Origin: JBDIAG01 sp047974565
GTDB lineage: Bacteria > Actinomycetota > Actinomycetes > Actinomycetales > CAWJMD01
DNA length: 64,000 bases
Assembly: GCA_047974565.1 (NCBI GenBank)
Contig: JBKECN010000105.1
Coordinates: forward strand, 40,927-104,926
Direction: 5' to 3'
Shown here piece after piece: positions 1-8,310 of the stretch. Every line of letters starts with the position of its first letter. Positions within the stretch are counted from its first letter, which is position 1. A program made the position numbers and the translations under genes. The notes under the pieces are model-generated. The model saw only the letters and a list, made by a program, of their open reading frames with translations. It searched no databases and was not told the origin of the DNA.

Positions 1-5
1 CCGGC

Positions 6-35
6 CCGCTGGGTTCCGGGCCGCTGGGTTCCGGG
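6..35. repeat. 15-bp tandem direct repeat at the window edge
   Basis: Two adjacent copies of CCGCTGGGTTCCGGG, followed by a degenerate third copy (CCGCAGGATCCGG). The array may continue beyond the window start. No function can be assigned. Confidence 0.6.
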
Positions 36-174
36 CCGCAGGATCCGGTGGTGGGTTCGTCGGCCATGAGGCCAGTCTCGCATCGACCACGCCACCGTGG
101 ACGGCCCCCAAGGTCAGAGTCATCTCCATGCGGGACCAGATTTCTGCGCGTTCACTCAGGACTCTGATCTGCCG

Positions 175-198
175 ACTGTCAGTGCTCAACGAGACAGT
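175..198. promoter_or_regulatory. Inverted repeat upstream of the small ORF/HIT gene
   Basis: The arms ACTGTC (175-180) and GACAGT (193-198) are perfect reverse complements separated by 12 nt. They lie about 40 bp upstream of a strong ribosome binding site. This geometry is compatible with a dimeric repressor site, but no promoter elements are clear and no regulator is adjacent. Confidence 0.3.
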
Positions 199-237
199 GT
201 GTGTGACCCGGTAGAAACCAACGATAAGAGGAGGAAC

Positions 238-321
238 ATGTCACGCACTCGCTGGGACCTTCCCGTGGCTATGTCGGCCGCAGACCTTCTGGGCGTCACC
301 ATCCATGTCAGTGGCGACTGA
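238..321 (+). CDS. Small ORF (27 aa) overlapping the start of the HIT gene
   Basis: A 27-codon frame starts at an ATG preceded by an excellent purine-rich Shine-Dalgarno (AGAGGAGGA at 227-235). It ends with TGA at 319-321, so it overlaps the ATG of the downstream HIT-family gene (305) by 17 nt in another frame. The downstream gene lacks a good site of its own, so this frame may supply its ribosomes by translational coupling. The peptide begins MSRTRWDLPVAM and has no cysteine, signal peptide or membrane segment. It could be a leader peptide, a genuine microprotein, or the remnant of a frameshifted N-terminus of the HIT protein. I do not recognise it. Confidence 0.4.
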   Translation: MSRTRWDLPVAMSAADLLGVTIHVSGD

Positions 322-811
322 CACTCGCAGCGGCCAGATACGCCCGAGCGGTCGCAACGGCCGAGCGGTCGACTCGTGGGCTTGCCACGAGTGCGACTTC
401 ACCTTGTGGATCCCTCTGGCCCGTCTGGAAGCCTGCGACGTCGGGTTGTACGACGACGCCCGATTCCCCGGCCGTTTGATCGTCACCCTTCGTCATCACT
501 ACGAGCACCTGGACGAAGTCCCCGAGGCAACGACCTGCGCGCCGATGCGCGACATCCGGACGTGTTCGACTCTGCTGAGGCGCGACCTTGCTGGCCGGGT
601 AAACGTTGCGATCCTCGGGAATCAGGTGGCTCACGTCCATGCGCACGTCATCCCGCGGCTGGGGAGTGCGGAACGGCTGCCCCGTGAGGCGCCCTGGCGT
701 GACCCCCGGCCGCGATCAGACCTCGCTACACACCGGCGTGACGAGCTAATCGACCAGCTGTCCGAGGGCCTGCATGCCTTGTTCTCGAGCCGCTTGGAAG
801 CCTCGACCTGA
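305..811 (+). CDS. HIT-family (histidine triad) protein
   Basis: 168 residues. The histidine-triad motif H-V-H-A-H lies at residues 110-114, followed by VIPR, and the segment around 57-73 (LIVTLRHHYEHLDEVPE) matches HIT proteins. Members bind nucleotides and hydrolyse or transfer AMP or phosphate at the middle histidine, so a soluble nucleotide hydrolase or transferase is likely; the substrate cannot be deduced. A CHEC pair (residues 27-30) precedes the domain and could bind zinc. The ATG at 305 is poorly equipped with a ribosome binding site and lies inside the end of the upstream 27-codon ORF, which suggests coupling. It converges with the large DUF11 gene. Confidence 0.8.
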   Translation: MSVATDTRSGQIRPSGRNGRAVDSWACHECDFTLWIPLARLEACDVGLYDDARFPGRLIVTLRHHYEHLDEVPEATTCAPMRDIRTCSTLLRRDLAGRVNVAILGNQVAHVHAHVIPRLGSAERLPREAPWRDPRPRSDLATHRRDELIDQLSEGLHALFSSRLEAST

Positions 812-930
812 ACACCTGCACCGGGGCCACGCCCAACGGGACTCGCGATGCCGCACAGGATGATGACGCGCCGGAGCCGCACATGTGGCCAGGGAAGGCG
901 CCAGAAGGTCCTCTTCTGATGCCTCCCGGG

Positions 931-3900
931 TCAGCGGTGCCGCCGTAGCATCCGTCGTCCGCTCATCATCAGACCTGACCCGGTGACGAGCAGGATGACG
1001 CCCAGCCAGGCCAGTCGAGCCGCCTCACTACCCGTCCAGGCGAGGCTGCCGGACGTGCTCGTCCCGGTACCGGACGACCCCGTGGAGGTCACGGGCGTAG
1101 GCGTGGGAGTCGCAGTGGGGGTCGGGGTCGGGGTCCCCGGTTCCGGGGAGGTGACGGCCAGCGTCGAGCCGGCGGTGGTGGCGGTCTCGCTGGATGATTC
1201 GGCCGACCAGAGCCGGGCCACGGTGGCCAATGATCCGGATGTGACGCCGGTTCCGACCAGTGCCCCGACCCGCACGGTCACCGTCTCACCAACCCCCAGA
1301 TCGCCGAGCGTGCAGGTGACGGTGCCGCCTTGGACGGTGCACGTGCCCTGGCTGGTCCGCACCGTGCCGTCCACCACGCTCAGGCCGGTCGGCAGCGGGA
1401 AGACGAGCATGGCCGAGCGGGCCAGCGACGGGCCGTTATTGCCGGCTACCAGGGTGAACTCGACCTGGTCGCCCGGGGCCACCGAGGACGGTGACGGGGA
1501 GTTGGTCAGGGTGAGCTCCACGGTCGGCACCAAGGCGGTGCGCACCACCGCACTGTCGGTCGCCGTCGAGGCCTCGGACGTGACGGTGGCTGTGTTGGCC
1601 AGTTCTGCGGTGGCCGCCGGATCGATGGACGCCACGATCGAGGCGGTGAACGCCTCGCCGACGGACAGCTGATCGGCCGTGCAGGTGACCTGCAGCCCGG
1701 TGATCGCACAGGTGCCGGGAGTCGAGGTGGCGGTGGCCGAGAGCACCCCGGCGGGCAGGTCATCGGTCAGCTCGACCTGGCGGGCCGTCGAGGGGCCCTG
1801 GTTGGTCACGGTCACCGTGTAGGTCACGTCCCCGCCGGGGGTGGCCGGGTCGGGGGTGGCGGTCTTGACGATCGCCAGCGTGGCGGCCGGAATCCAGGTC
1901 AGCGAATCGCTCGCGCTGTTGTTCCCGGTATCGGGATCCAGGTCGGTGCCGCCAGCCAGACCGGAGATCGTGGCTGAACCTGTCGCGGCCGGGTCGCTGG
2001 TCAGCCGGATGGTGAAGGCGGCCTGACCGGCCGACGCGAGCGGATCGGTCGTACACCGCACGCCACCGGTGATCGGCGTGCAGGTGGCCCCGGTCGCCGA
2101 CTCGAAACTGGTGCCGGCCGGCAGGGTGAGGTCCACCCAGGGCTGGTTCACCGTGCTGGGTCCGGCGTTGCTCACCGTCACGGCCACATCCACCGGCTCG
2201 CCCGGCGTGCCTTCGAGCGGAGCGTCGATCTGCAGGGAGAGGTCGGCGGGTCCGTCGATCGAGTTCCTGGCCGTCGCGTACGGGGAGTTCTCCACCCCGG
2301 GCGCCGGCTGAATGTAGTTCTCGGTGTTGTTCTGCGCCCCGCCCCAGGCCCAGTTGGGCAGTTCCCCGCCGGCGTTGTCGTTGACGTCGATGGTGAACGT
2401 CATCGTCATCGTCTCCCCGACCGGCAGGGTGCCGTACGTGCACTGGTAGTACTCATCGGTGATGACGCTCGGGTCTGCACCGGGGGTGTCGTCGTAGACC
2501 GTGACGAACTCGCAGGTGCCCACCGGGCCATCGATCGTGGACGAGACATACACCGCCAGCGGATCGCCGTTGGTGTCCACCGGCACCCGGTCGAGGATCC
2601 ACGCATTCAGCGCGTCCGACGGCCCGTGGTTTGTGGCGGTGATCGTGTAGGTCACCTGCCCGCCGGCTGGGACGTTGCCGTTCACCAGGCCCGAGGTGAT
2701 CTCCTTGGTCATCTCGAAGGCGGACAGGGCCTGCACCTCCTGCGTGACGCTCGACTCGTTGTCCCCGGCCGCCGGGTCGGTGGTCTGGGAGGCGATCCGA
2801 GCGGTGTTGGTGAGATCGGTGCCGCCCAGGTCCGCGCCAAGCAGGAGGTTCAGTGCGATGGTCGCGACCTGTCCCTTGACCAGATCTCCCAGGTCACACG
2901 ACAGATCGGTTCCCGTCTGAGTGCAGGTGCCCGAGGGGGTCTGCGCCGAGACCAGCGTGGTACCGGGGGGAAGCGCGTCGGTGACGACCACCCCGGCCGC
3001 GGTGGAGGGCCCGTTGTTGACCGCGGAGATGACGTACGACTGTTCCAAGCCGGCAACCGGGATATCTGATGTGGCGTACTTGACCACCGCGAGGTCGGCG
3101 GCCTGCTCGGTGGTCACCTGCACGCTACCGCTGGCCGGAGTATCGCCGCGTTCGTCGGTGACGGTCGCGGTGTTGGTGATGGTCAGCCCGGACGGCGCCG
3201 ACTCGGGAACCCGCGCCTGGATGGTGATCGTGGCATGCCCGCCAGCCGGTAGGTCGCCCAGCGAACAGCTGACCGTGGTGGCGCCGTCCGCACCGGTGCA
3301 GGTGCCCACGTCGGTGCGCACGCCGGTGCCCAGGACGGCGAGTCCGGCGGGCAGGTCGTCGGTGAACATCACCGCGGGCGCCACGCTCGGGCCGTCGTTG
3401 GCGACCACGATCGAGTAGACGACGGATCCGCCGACGGCCACCAGGTCACGATCGGCCGCCTTGGTCACGCTCAGATGCGAGCTGGCCTGGACGGGAGTGG
3501 TCGCCGAGGACTCGACATGGTTGGGGCCCTCGGTGGTGTAGTCGAGGCTTGCGGTGTTGGTGACGCCGCCGGGATCGATGCTGGTACCCACCAGCACACC
3601 GATGGTCATCGTCGCCGATCCACCGCCGGCCAGCCGGGCGAGGGTGCAGGTGACGGTCTGGGCGCTGACCGTACAGGTCGCACCCGGCATCGACGCGGAC
3701 AGGATGGTGAGCCCGTCGGGGACGGTGTCGGTGACGACATATCCGCCGGTGATCGGTAACGCGTCGGAGTCGCCGGTATTGCTCACCACGATGGCGTACT
3801 CGGCCTGGGATCCGGCGGCGAAGGGCACCTCGGGCCCGGACTTGGCGATGCTCAGCGATGCGTTGTTGTAGACCGACGTGCTGGCCGTGGCAGCGTTGTT

Positions 3901-6900
3901 TGTCAGGTCGCTCTCCGCGGTGGTGGTCCCGACCGACCCGTTCAGGGTCAGGGTGGCGGGACGGATGGCCGGGTCAAGGGCCACCGTGACCGGGAGGGTG
4001 ACCGGCACGCTCGGATCCACCGGCGGAACGGTGCAGCTGACCAGCTGTCCGGCCTGGGTGCAGGTGTAGCCAGCCGGGTAGTCCACGGTCGGGGTGATCC
4101 GCACTCCGGCCGGCATCCGCAGGGTGATCACCGGGGAGCTGGCTCGGGAGGGGCCCGCATTGGTGACGACCAGTGACCCGGCGAACTCGGTTCCCGCGGG
4201 ATGTGCGCCGGCATCGAGGTTGATCGCCATCGTCAGGTCGGCCAGCGGTGCCAGGTCGGCACCGACCGAGGTGGTGTTGTTGTTCCGGCTCTCGTCGTCA
4301 TAGTTGGCATCCACCAGGCCCGGGTCGACTGCCGCGGTGTTGGTGATGTGGCCGGTCTGAGAGGGAGCCGCCAGGACGGTGAACGTGAAGGCCTGCGTGC
4401 TCGTGGCGGCCAGCACCGCCCCCGTCGCGCAGTTCACCTCGCCGGGAGTGTCCCCCGCCGAGCACAGATCACCGACGGCGCTGACGAACGAGACACCCGT
4501 CGGGAGAGTGTCGGTGACGGACCAGTCGGCGTGGGCGTCGGACGGGCCGTTGTTGGTGACGGTGATGGTGTAACTGAACGGCACCCCGGGGGTGGGGGTG
4601 AGGTCGGACACCTGCTTGGTGATGGACAGGTCCGCCGACTGGACGGCCGTCGAGACGGTGGTGGCCGGGGTGTTGTTGCCCGGTTCGGGGTCGGGGGTGG
4701 AGGAGTCGACTCCCGCGACATTCGTCGCCGAGGATCCCGCCCCCTCGGCCCGCGTCTGGATCGGAACGCGAATCGCGACCGACCCACCGGCGGTGACCGG
4801 GCTCGACAACGTGCATTCGACGACGTCGCCGGCCGTCCCGGTCGCGGGCGTGGTGACCTCGCATCCCGCAGGTGGGGACGCACCGAGTTCCATGTAGGCC
4901 GGCAGCGTGTCCGTGATGACGACGGCGTTCGCATCGGAGGGCCCCGTGTTGGCCACGGTGAACCAGAAGTAGGTCAGCTCGCCCCAGGCGAAGGCGTAGT
5001 TCTCCTGGGTCTTGACCAATGACAGATCGGCTCGCCGGACGACGGGACCGGTGGCCGAGCCGATGTCGTTCGTGTCGTCCCGGTCGGTCTGACCGTAGGT
5101 CGCGTCCTCGCTTGCCGTTGCGGTGACGGTGACGGAGGTCGGCGTGTCGTCGCTGCCCAGGCTCGGATCGACCTGGTAGACCACGTTGATGGAGACCGGA
5201 TCGTTGGGGGCCAGGGCGTCGAAGGTGCACTGCAGGTCACCGGAGACGACCTCGCACGACCCGTGGTCAGTACCGAAGCTGTCGATCATGTAACCGGGTG
5301 GGGTCGGCTGGGCGACAACCGCGTTGTACGCGGTGGACGGGCCGTTGTTGACGGCCGAGATCGTGTAGTTCGCGGTACCACCCGCGACAATGTCGCCGTT
5401 GAGCGTCTCGGTGACGGCCAGGTCGTTGACATAGGACGCCCACCCGCTGGTGAGCAGATCGAAGCTGCCGTTGAGCACGTTGTTCGACAGGTTGATGTCC
5501 GGAGTGCTCGTCGTGGTGCGCGAGACGAAGGGGTAGGAACCCGGCGCCAGGCTCGGGTCCGGCAGGATGGAGACCGTCCAGTTGTATCCGGGTGCCGGGC
5601 CGGGGGCGACCGGTCCCACCGGACATTCGAGCAGTTGACCGGTCTGAGTACAGACCGGGTCGCTGCTGGAGTCGGGCACGTAGCTGAAGCCCAGCGGGAG
5701 TTCCAGGGAGGCCACGACGTCCTGAGCAGTGGCGTAGCCCTGGTAGTCGAGGGTGACGACCTCCATCTGGTACGGGAAGACCTGCCCTGCCGTGGTGAGT
5801 CCGTTGTAGCGGCCCGGGTTCGGCGTCCCCCGGTTCCACAGATCCGTCACACCGGGACGCGGGGAGGTCTCGGTGGTGGAGTTGTTCGCCTCGAGTGGGT
5901 CGGTCTGATCGGCGGAGACCGACGCCGTGTTGAGCGCGGGGTCACCGTTGGCTCCGTACACGGTCGCCTGGTACTCCACGACCACGCTCTCCCCGGACGC
6001 CAGAGCGGGGATGTCGCAGGTGAAGCTCGGCCAGTACGTGTTGGTGTCCGGGCCGGTCATGGAGGCCCGGGTGCACGTTCCGGCAGCTCCGGTGAGCGTG
6101 GGGTCCGCCTGGACGGACAGCCCGGAGATGGGTGTGCTGCTCGGGCTGAAGGTCGGGGTGGGCATCGTGTCCTGGAGGACGACCCCGGTCGCGGCGGCCG
6201 GGCCGTTGTTGGTGACACTCACCTGGTACGTGATCGGGTTGTCGGTCGAGGGGTTGCCGAGCGCGGTCTTGACCACCCGCAGGTCGGCCACCGGCTCGGT
6301 CGTGGTGGCGACCGCGTTGGTGTAGTAGCGGAAGGTCTTGTTGATCGCCGGCGAGAGGTAGTCGACGGTCGCCTCGTTGCCGATCTCGGTGCCGGACGGC
6401 AGGCCTGCGTCCACCGTCACCCGGAAGCGCACGGCGGCGCTGGCCAGTGGGGCGAGAGTGCCGCCGGTGGAGGAGGTGGCTCCGGTGCCCAGCCTGGCGA
6501 CGATGGTGCCTGCGGTGTACTCGGCCGCATCGTCGCCGGCGGCATCGGTGCGCGCCTGGGTGGTGGGCGTGCTGGTGCTCGGCAGATAGGCGATGCTGCC
6601 GGGCACATAGGTGGTGCCGTCGGGGATGGCGTCCGTAAGCACGGTCTGCTCGGAGGAGTCGCCGCCGGTGTTCGCCAGCGAGATCTGATATTCGAGGGTG
6701 TCACCCGGCCAGGCAGGCTCATGTCCGTTGAGGTTGACCACCGATTTGGTGATCGACGCGAAGGCGGGAGCGTATAGATCGACCTGAGTGGTCACCACGC
6801 CCGGGGCATAGGCGTCCCCCGAGGTGGACAGCAACAGGTTGGCCGAGGTGGCGCCGTTGTCGATGATGTTGCTCGCGTCCACCCGGGCTACGTCCACCCC

Positions 6901-8010
6901 CATCCCGTTCACGTAATCGGGATTGCGTGCGGCTGTCACGGTGGGGTCGCTCACCGAACTGTCGAAGAAGTTCGTCGACGGGTGGTTCGCGTTCGAGAGC
7001 CGGGTGCCCTCCAACGAGGACTCGTCGCCGATGATCCCCAGGTCGCCCTCCCAGGCGACCAGACCGACGGACGCGTTGACGGCGCCGGTCAGCGGCGTGA
7101 GGAATCCGGAGACGTTGATCTGGGTGTTGTCGCTGCCCGAGATCTGGTCGAGGCCCAGATTGATGGTCAGGTCACGGATCGGGTCGCCCGGATTGCGGTA
7201 GGCGACCACCAGAGACCACCCGGCGAACTTGTTGCCCACGTTGGGGATCGAGGCGATGTTGCCGACCCAGTAGGTGCCGGTCGGGTTGGCGCGCACGATC
7301 GAGGTGACATCGGCACTGGCCTGGTAGAAGCCTCCGGAGGACCAGATCGGACTTGCCTGCTGGCCGGGGTAGGGGCTGGCGTTGATGGTCTGGTAGGCGC
7401 CGGAGCCGACAGCCAACTGAACACTGGCGGGGTCATTGACCCGACCCGACCCGGTGTTGCCTCCCCAGACCAACTGAGCCCGCAGGATGGTCGAGCCGCT
7501 GGGAATCTCCAGGTCGGCGCTGGTGGAGTTCACCGTCGAGCCGTCGCTGTCAAGATCGATCCACTGCATGACGTACGCGTTGTTGTTGTAGCTGGACAGG
7601 GTCAGGCCAGGGGTACCGGCCTGCGCCTGGGCACACCTGGTCTGGCTGTTGTCACACGTCATGTTCGAGTTGCCGAACATCCGGATGCCGCCGTTGTCCT
7701 GCGCGGAGAACACCCGCGTGAAGGTGGTGGGTGAGGGCGGAGGCGTCGGGGCCGGCCCCCCGCCACCAGAACCTCGTCCGGCGCCCGCCGGAGCCAGGCC
7801 GGCGAAGACCATCGCGAGCGCGAGGGCGATGGTCGCCAGCGCGGCGATCGGAGATCTGCCGAGCCTGCGATGCACGACCCTGCGGCGGAGTCCGGCACCG
7901 GTGAGCGGATGTCGCCGACTCGACCCACCCCAGGATCGGCGATCGAGCCCCGAGGAACCGGCGCTCGTCGCGAGGTTGGAAACAAGACCGGGAATCCCCC
8001 GCATCGACAT
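931..8010 (-). CDS. Giant wall-anchored DUF11-repeat surface protein
   Basis: 2359 residues. A hydrophobic signal segment (about 54-75, ending APAGAG) follows an unusually long Arg-rich leader. An N-terminal domain of about 300 residues comes next, then about 14 tandem DUF11 modules of roughly 125 residues. Each module carries the signature of a Val/Thr-rich strand, then NNGPS or NTGxS, then TDxLPxG. A Thr/Pro linker (about 2285-2315) leads to the sorting signal LAWTG, a membrane segment and the basic tail RRMLRRHR. LAxTG is the class E sortase motif, so covalent wall attachment is likely, although no sortase lies in the window. DUF11 modules are beta-sandwich stalks of adhesins and S-layer-like proteins. 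An alternative GTG start (7875) would give a more typical signal peptide. Confidence 0.9.
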   Translation of the reverse strand: MSMRGIPGLVSNLATSAGSSGLDRRSWGGSSRRHPLTGAGLRRRVVHRRLGRSPIAALATIALALAMVFAGLAPAGAGRGSGGGGPAPTPPPSPTTFTRVFSAQDNGGIRMFGNSNMTCDNSQTRCAQAQAGTPGLTLSSYNNNAYVMQWIDLDSDGSTVNSTSADLEIPSGSTILRAQLVWGGNTGSGRVNDPASVQLAVGSGAYQTINASPYPGQQASPIWSSGGFYQASADVTSIVRANPTGTYWVGNIASIPNVGNKFAGWSLVVAYRNPGDPIRDLTINLGLDQISGSDNTQINVSGFLTPLTGAVNASVGLVAWEGDLGIIGDESSLEGTRLSNANHPSTNFFDSSVSDPTVTAARNPDYVNGMGVDVARVDASNIIDNGATSANLLLSTSGDAYAPGVVTTQVDLYAPAFASITKSVVNLNGHEPAWPGDTLEYQISLANTGGDSSEQTVLTDAIPDGTTYVPGSIAYLPSTSTPTTQARTDAAGDDAAEYTAGTIVARLGTGATSSTGGTLAPLASAAVRFRVTVDAGLPSGTEIGNEATVDYLSPAINKTFRYYTNAVATTTEPVADLRVVKTALGNPSTDNPITYQVSVTNNGPAAATGVVLQDTMPTPTFSPSSTPISGLSVQADPTLTGAAGTCTRASMTGPDTNTYWPSFTCDIPALASGESVVVEYQATVYGANGDPALNTASVSADQTDPLEANNSTTETSPRPGVTDLWNRGTPNPGRYNGLTTAGQVFPYQMEVVTLDYQGYATAQDVVASLELPLGFSYVPDSSSDPVCTQTGQLLECPVGPVAPGPAPGYNWTVSILPDPSLAPGSYPFVSRTTTSTPDINLSNNVLNGSFDLLTSGWASYVNDLAVTETLNGDIVAGGTANYTISAVNNGPSTAYNAVVAQPTPPGYMIDSFGTDHGSCEVVSGDLQCTFDALAPNDPVSINVVYQVDPSLGSDDTPTSVTVTATASEDATYGQTDRDDTNDIGSATGPVVRRADLSLVKTQENYAFAWGELTYFWFTVANTGPSDANAVVITDTLPAYMELGASPPAGCEVTTPATGTAGDVVECTLSSPVTAGGSVAIRVPIQTRAEGAGSSATNVAGVDSSTPDPEPGNNTPATTVSTAVQSADLSITKQVSDLTPTPGVPFSYTITVTNNGPSDAHADWSVTDTLPTGVSFVSAVGDLCSAGDTPGEVNCATGAVLAATSTQAFTFTVLAAPSQTGHITNTAAVDPGLVDANYDDESRNNNTTSVGADLAPLADLTMAINLDAGAHPAGTEFAGSLVVTNAGPSRASSPVITLRMPAGVRITPTVDYPAGYTCTQAGQLVSCTVPPVDPSVPVTLPVTVALDPAIRPATLTLNGSVGTTTAESDLTNNAATASTSVYNNASLSIAKSGPEVPFAAGSQAEYAIVVSNTGDSDALPITGGYVVTDTVPDGLTILSASMPGATCTVSAQTVTCTLARLAGGGSATMTIGVLVGTSIDPGGVTNTASLDYTTEGPNHVESSATTPVQASSHLSVTKAADRDLVAVGGSVVYSIVVANDGPSVAPAVMFTDDLPAGLAVLGTGVRTDVGTCTGADGATTVSCSLGDLPAGGHATITIQARVPESAPSGLTITNTATVTDERGDTPASGSVQVTTEQAADLAVVKYATSDIPVAGLEQSYVISAVNNGPSTAAGVVVTDALPPGTTLVSAQTPSGTCTQTGTDLSCDLGDLVKGQVATIALNLLLGADLGGTDLTNTARIASQTTDPAAGDNESSVTQEVQALSAFEMTKEITSGLVNGNVPAGGQVTYTITATNHGPSDALNAWILDRVPVDTNGDPLAVYVSSTIDGPVGTCEFVTVYDDTPGADPSVITDEYYQCTYGTLPVGETMTMTFTIDVNDNAGGELPNWAWGGAQNNTENYIQPAPGVENSPYATARNSIDGPADLSLQIDAPLEGTPGEPVDVAVTVSNAGPSTVNQPWVDLTLPAGTSFESATGATCTPITGGVRCTTDPLASAGQAAFTIRLTSDPAATGSATISGLAGGTDLDPDTGNNSASDSLTWIPAATLAIVKTATPDPATPGGDVTYTVTVTNQGPSTARQVELTDDLPAGVLSATATSTPGTCAITGLQVTCTADQLSVGEAFTASIVASIDPAATAELANTATVTSEASTATDSAVVRTALVPTVELTLTNSPSPSSVAPGDQVEFTLVAGNNGPSLARSAMLVFPLPTGLSVVDGTVRTSQGTCTVQGGTVTCTLGDLGVGETVTVRVGALVGTGVTSGSLATVARLWSAESSSETATTAGSTLAVTSPEPGTPTPTPTATPTPTPVTSTGSSGTGTSTSGSLAWTGSEAARLAWLGVILLVTGSGLMMSGRRMLRRHR

Positions 8011-8044
8011 TTGCGCTTAATCGACGGTGTTTCGGTATTCTTGA

Positions 8045-8092
8045 GTGATATCACCCGGAAGGGTGAATGGTCACCGTGAGTGGTAGTACTAC
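8045..8092 (-). promoter_or_regulatory. Palindrome cluster upstream of the DUF11 gene
   Basis: Three symmetric elements lie within 48 bp, 35-80 bp upstream of the DUF11 start. They are GTGATATCAC (8045-8054), TCACCC-GGAA-GGGTGA (8051-8066, overlapping the first) and GTAGTACTAC (8083-8092). The TCACC core recurs in the same orientation at 8071. The density of dyads suggests operators controlling this surface protein. The binding factor is unknown. Confidence 0.4.
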
Positions 8093-8267
8093 GGACTATT
8101 CGGTCGTGTTCGATGGACTCATTCGACGCTCACCCAGGCTTGTGGCGTGTGGATGGTTCACCCCGATGGCTGTGGGTTACCGGCGCATTGCTCACTCGCA
8201 GCGCGAAGGTCTGTCGTCGCCGGCACCACCCGGACCCCGAACCGCCAGGATCGCGATATTCCTCGCC

Positions 8268-8310
8268 TGAGACCACCCCCACGGGTGGCCCGCAAGCCCG
8301 CCTGGTCTCA
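8268..8310 (-). terminator. Probable terminator of the dnaN-gnd-recF transcript
   Basis: The arms TGAGACCA (8268-8275) and TGGTCTCA (8303-8310) are perfect reverse complements. They enclose a second dyad of CCACCC and GGGTGG type. The structure overlaps the recF stop codon. No U-tract follows, which is usual in GC-rich genomes. The rest of 8011-8307 holds no gene that I can support. Confidence 0.45.

Noticed and set aside
1760..2443. Long frames opposite or out of phase with the DUF11 gene (for example 5263-6777)
   Set aside because: They are shadows created by the high G+C third positions of the repetitive gene. They show no domains and are Arg/Gly/Pro-rich.
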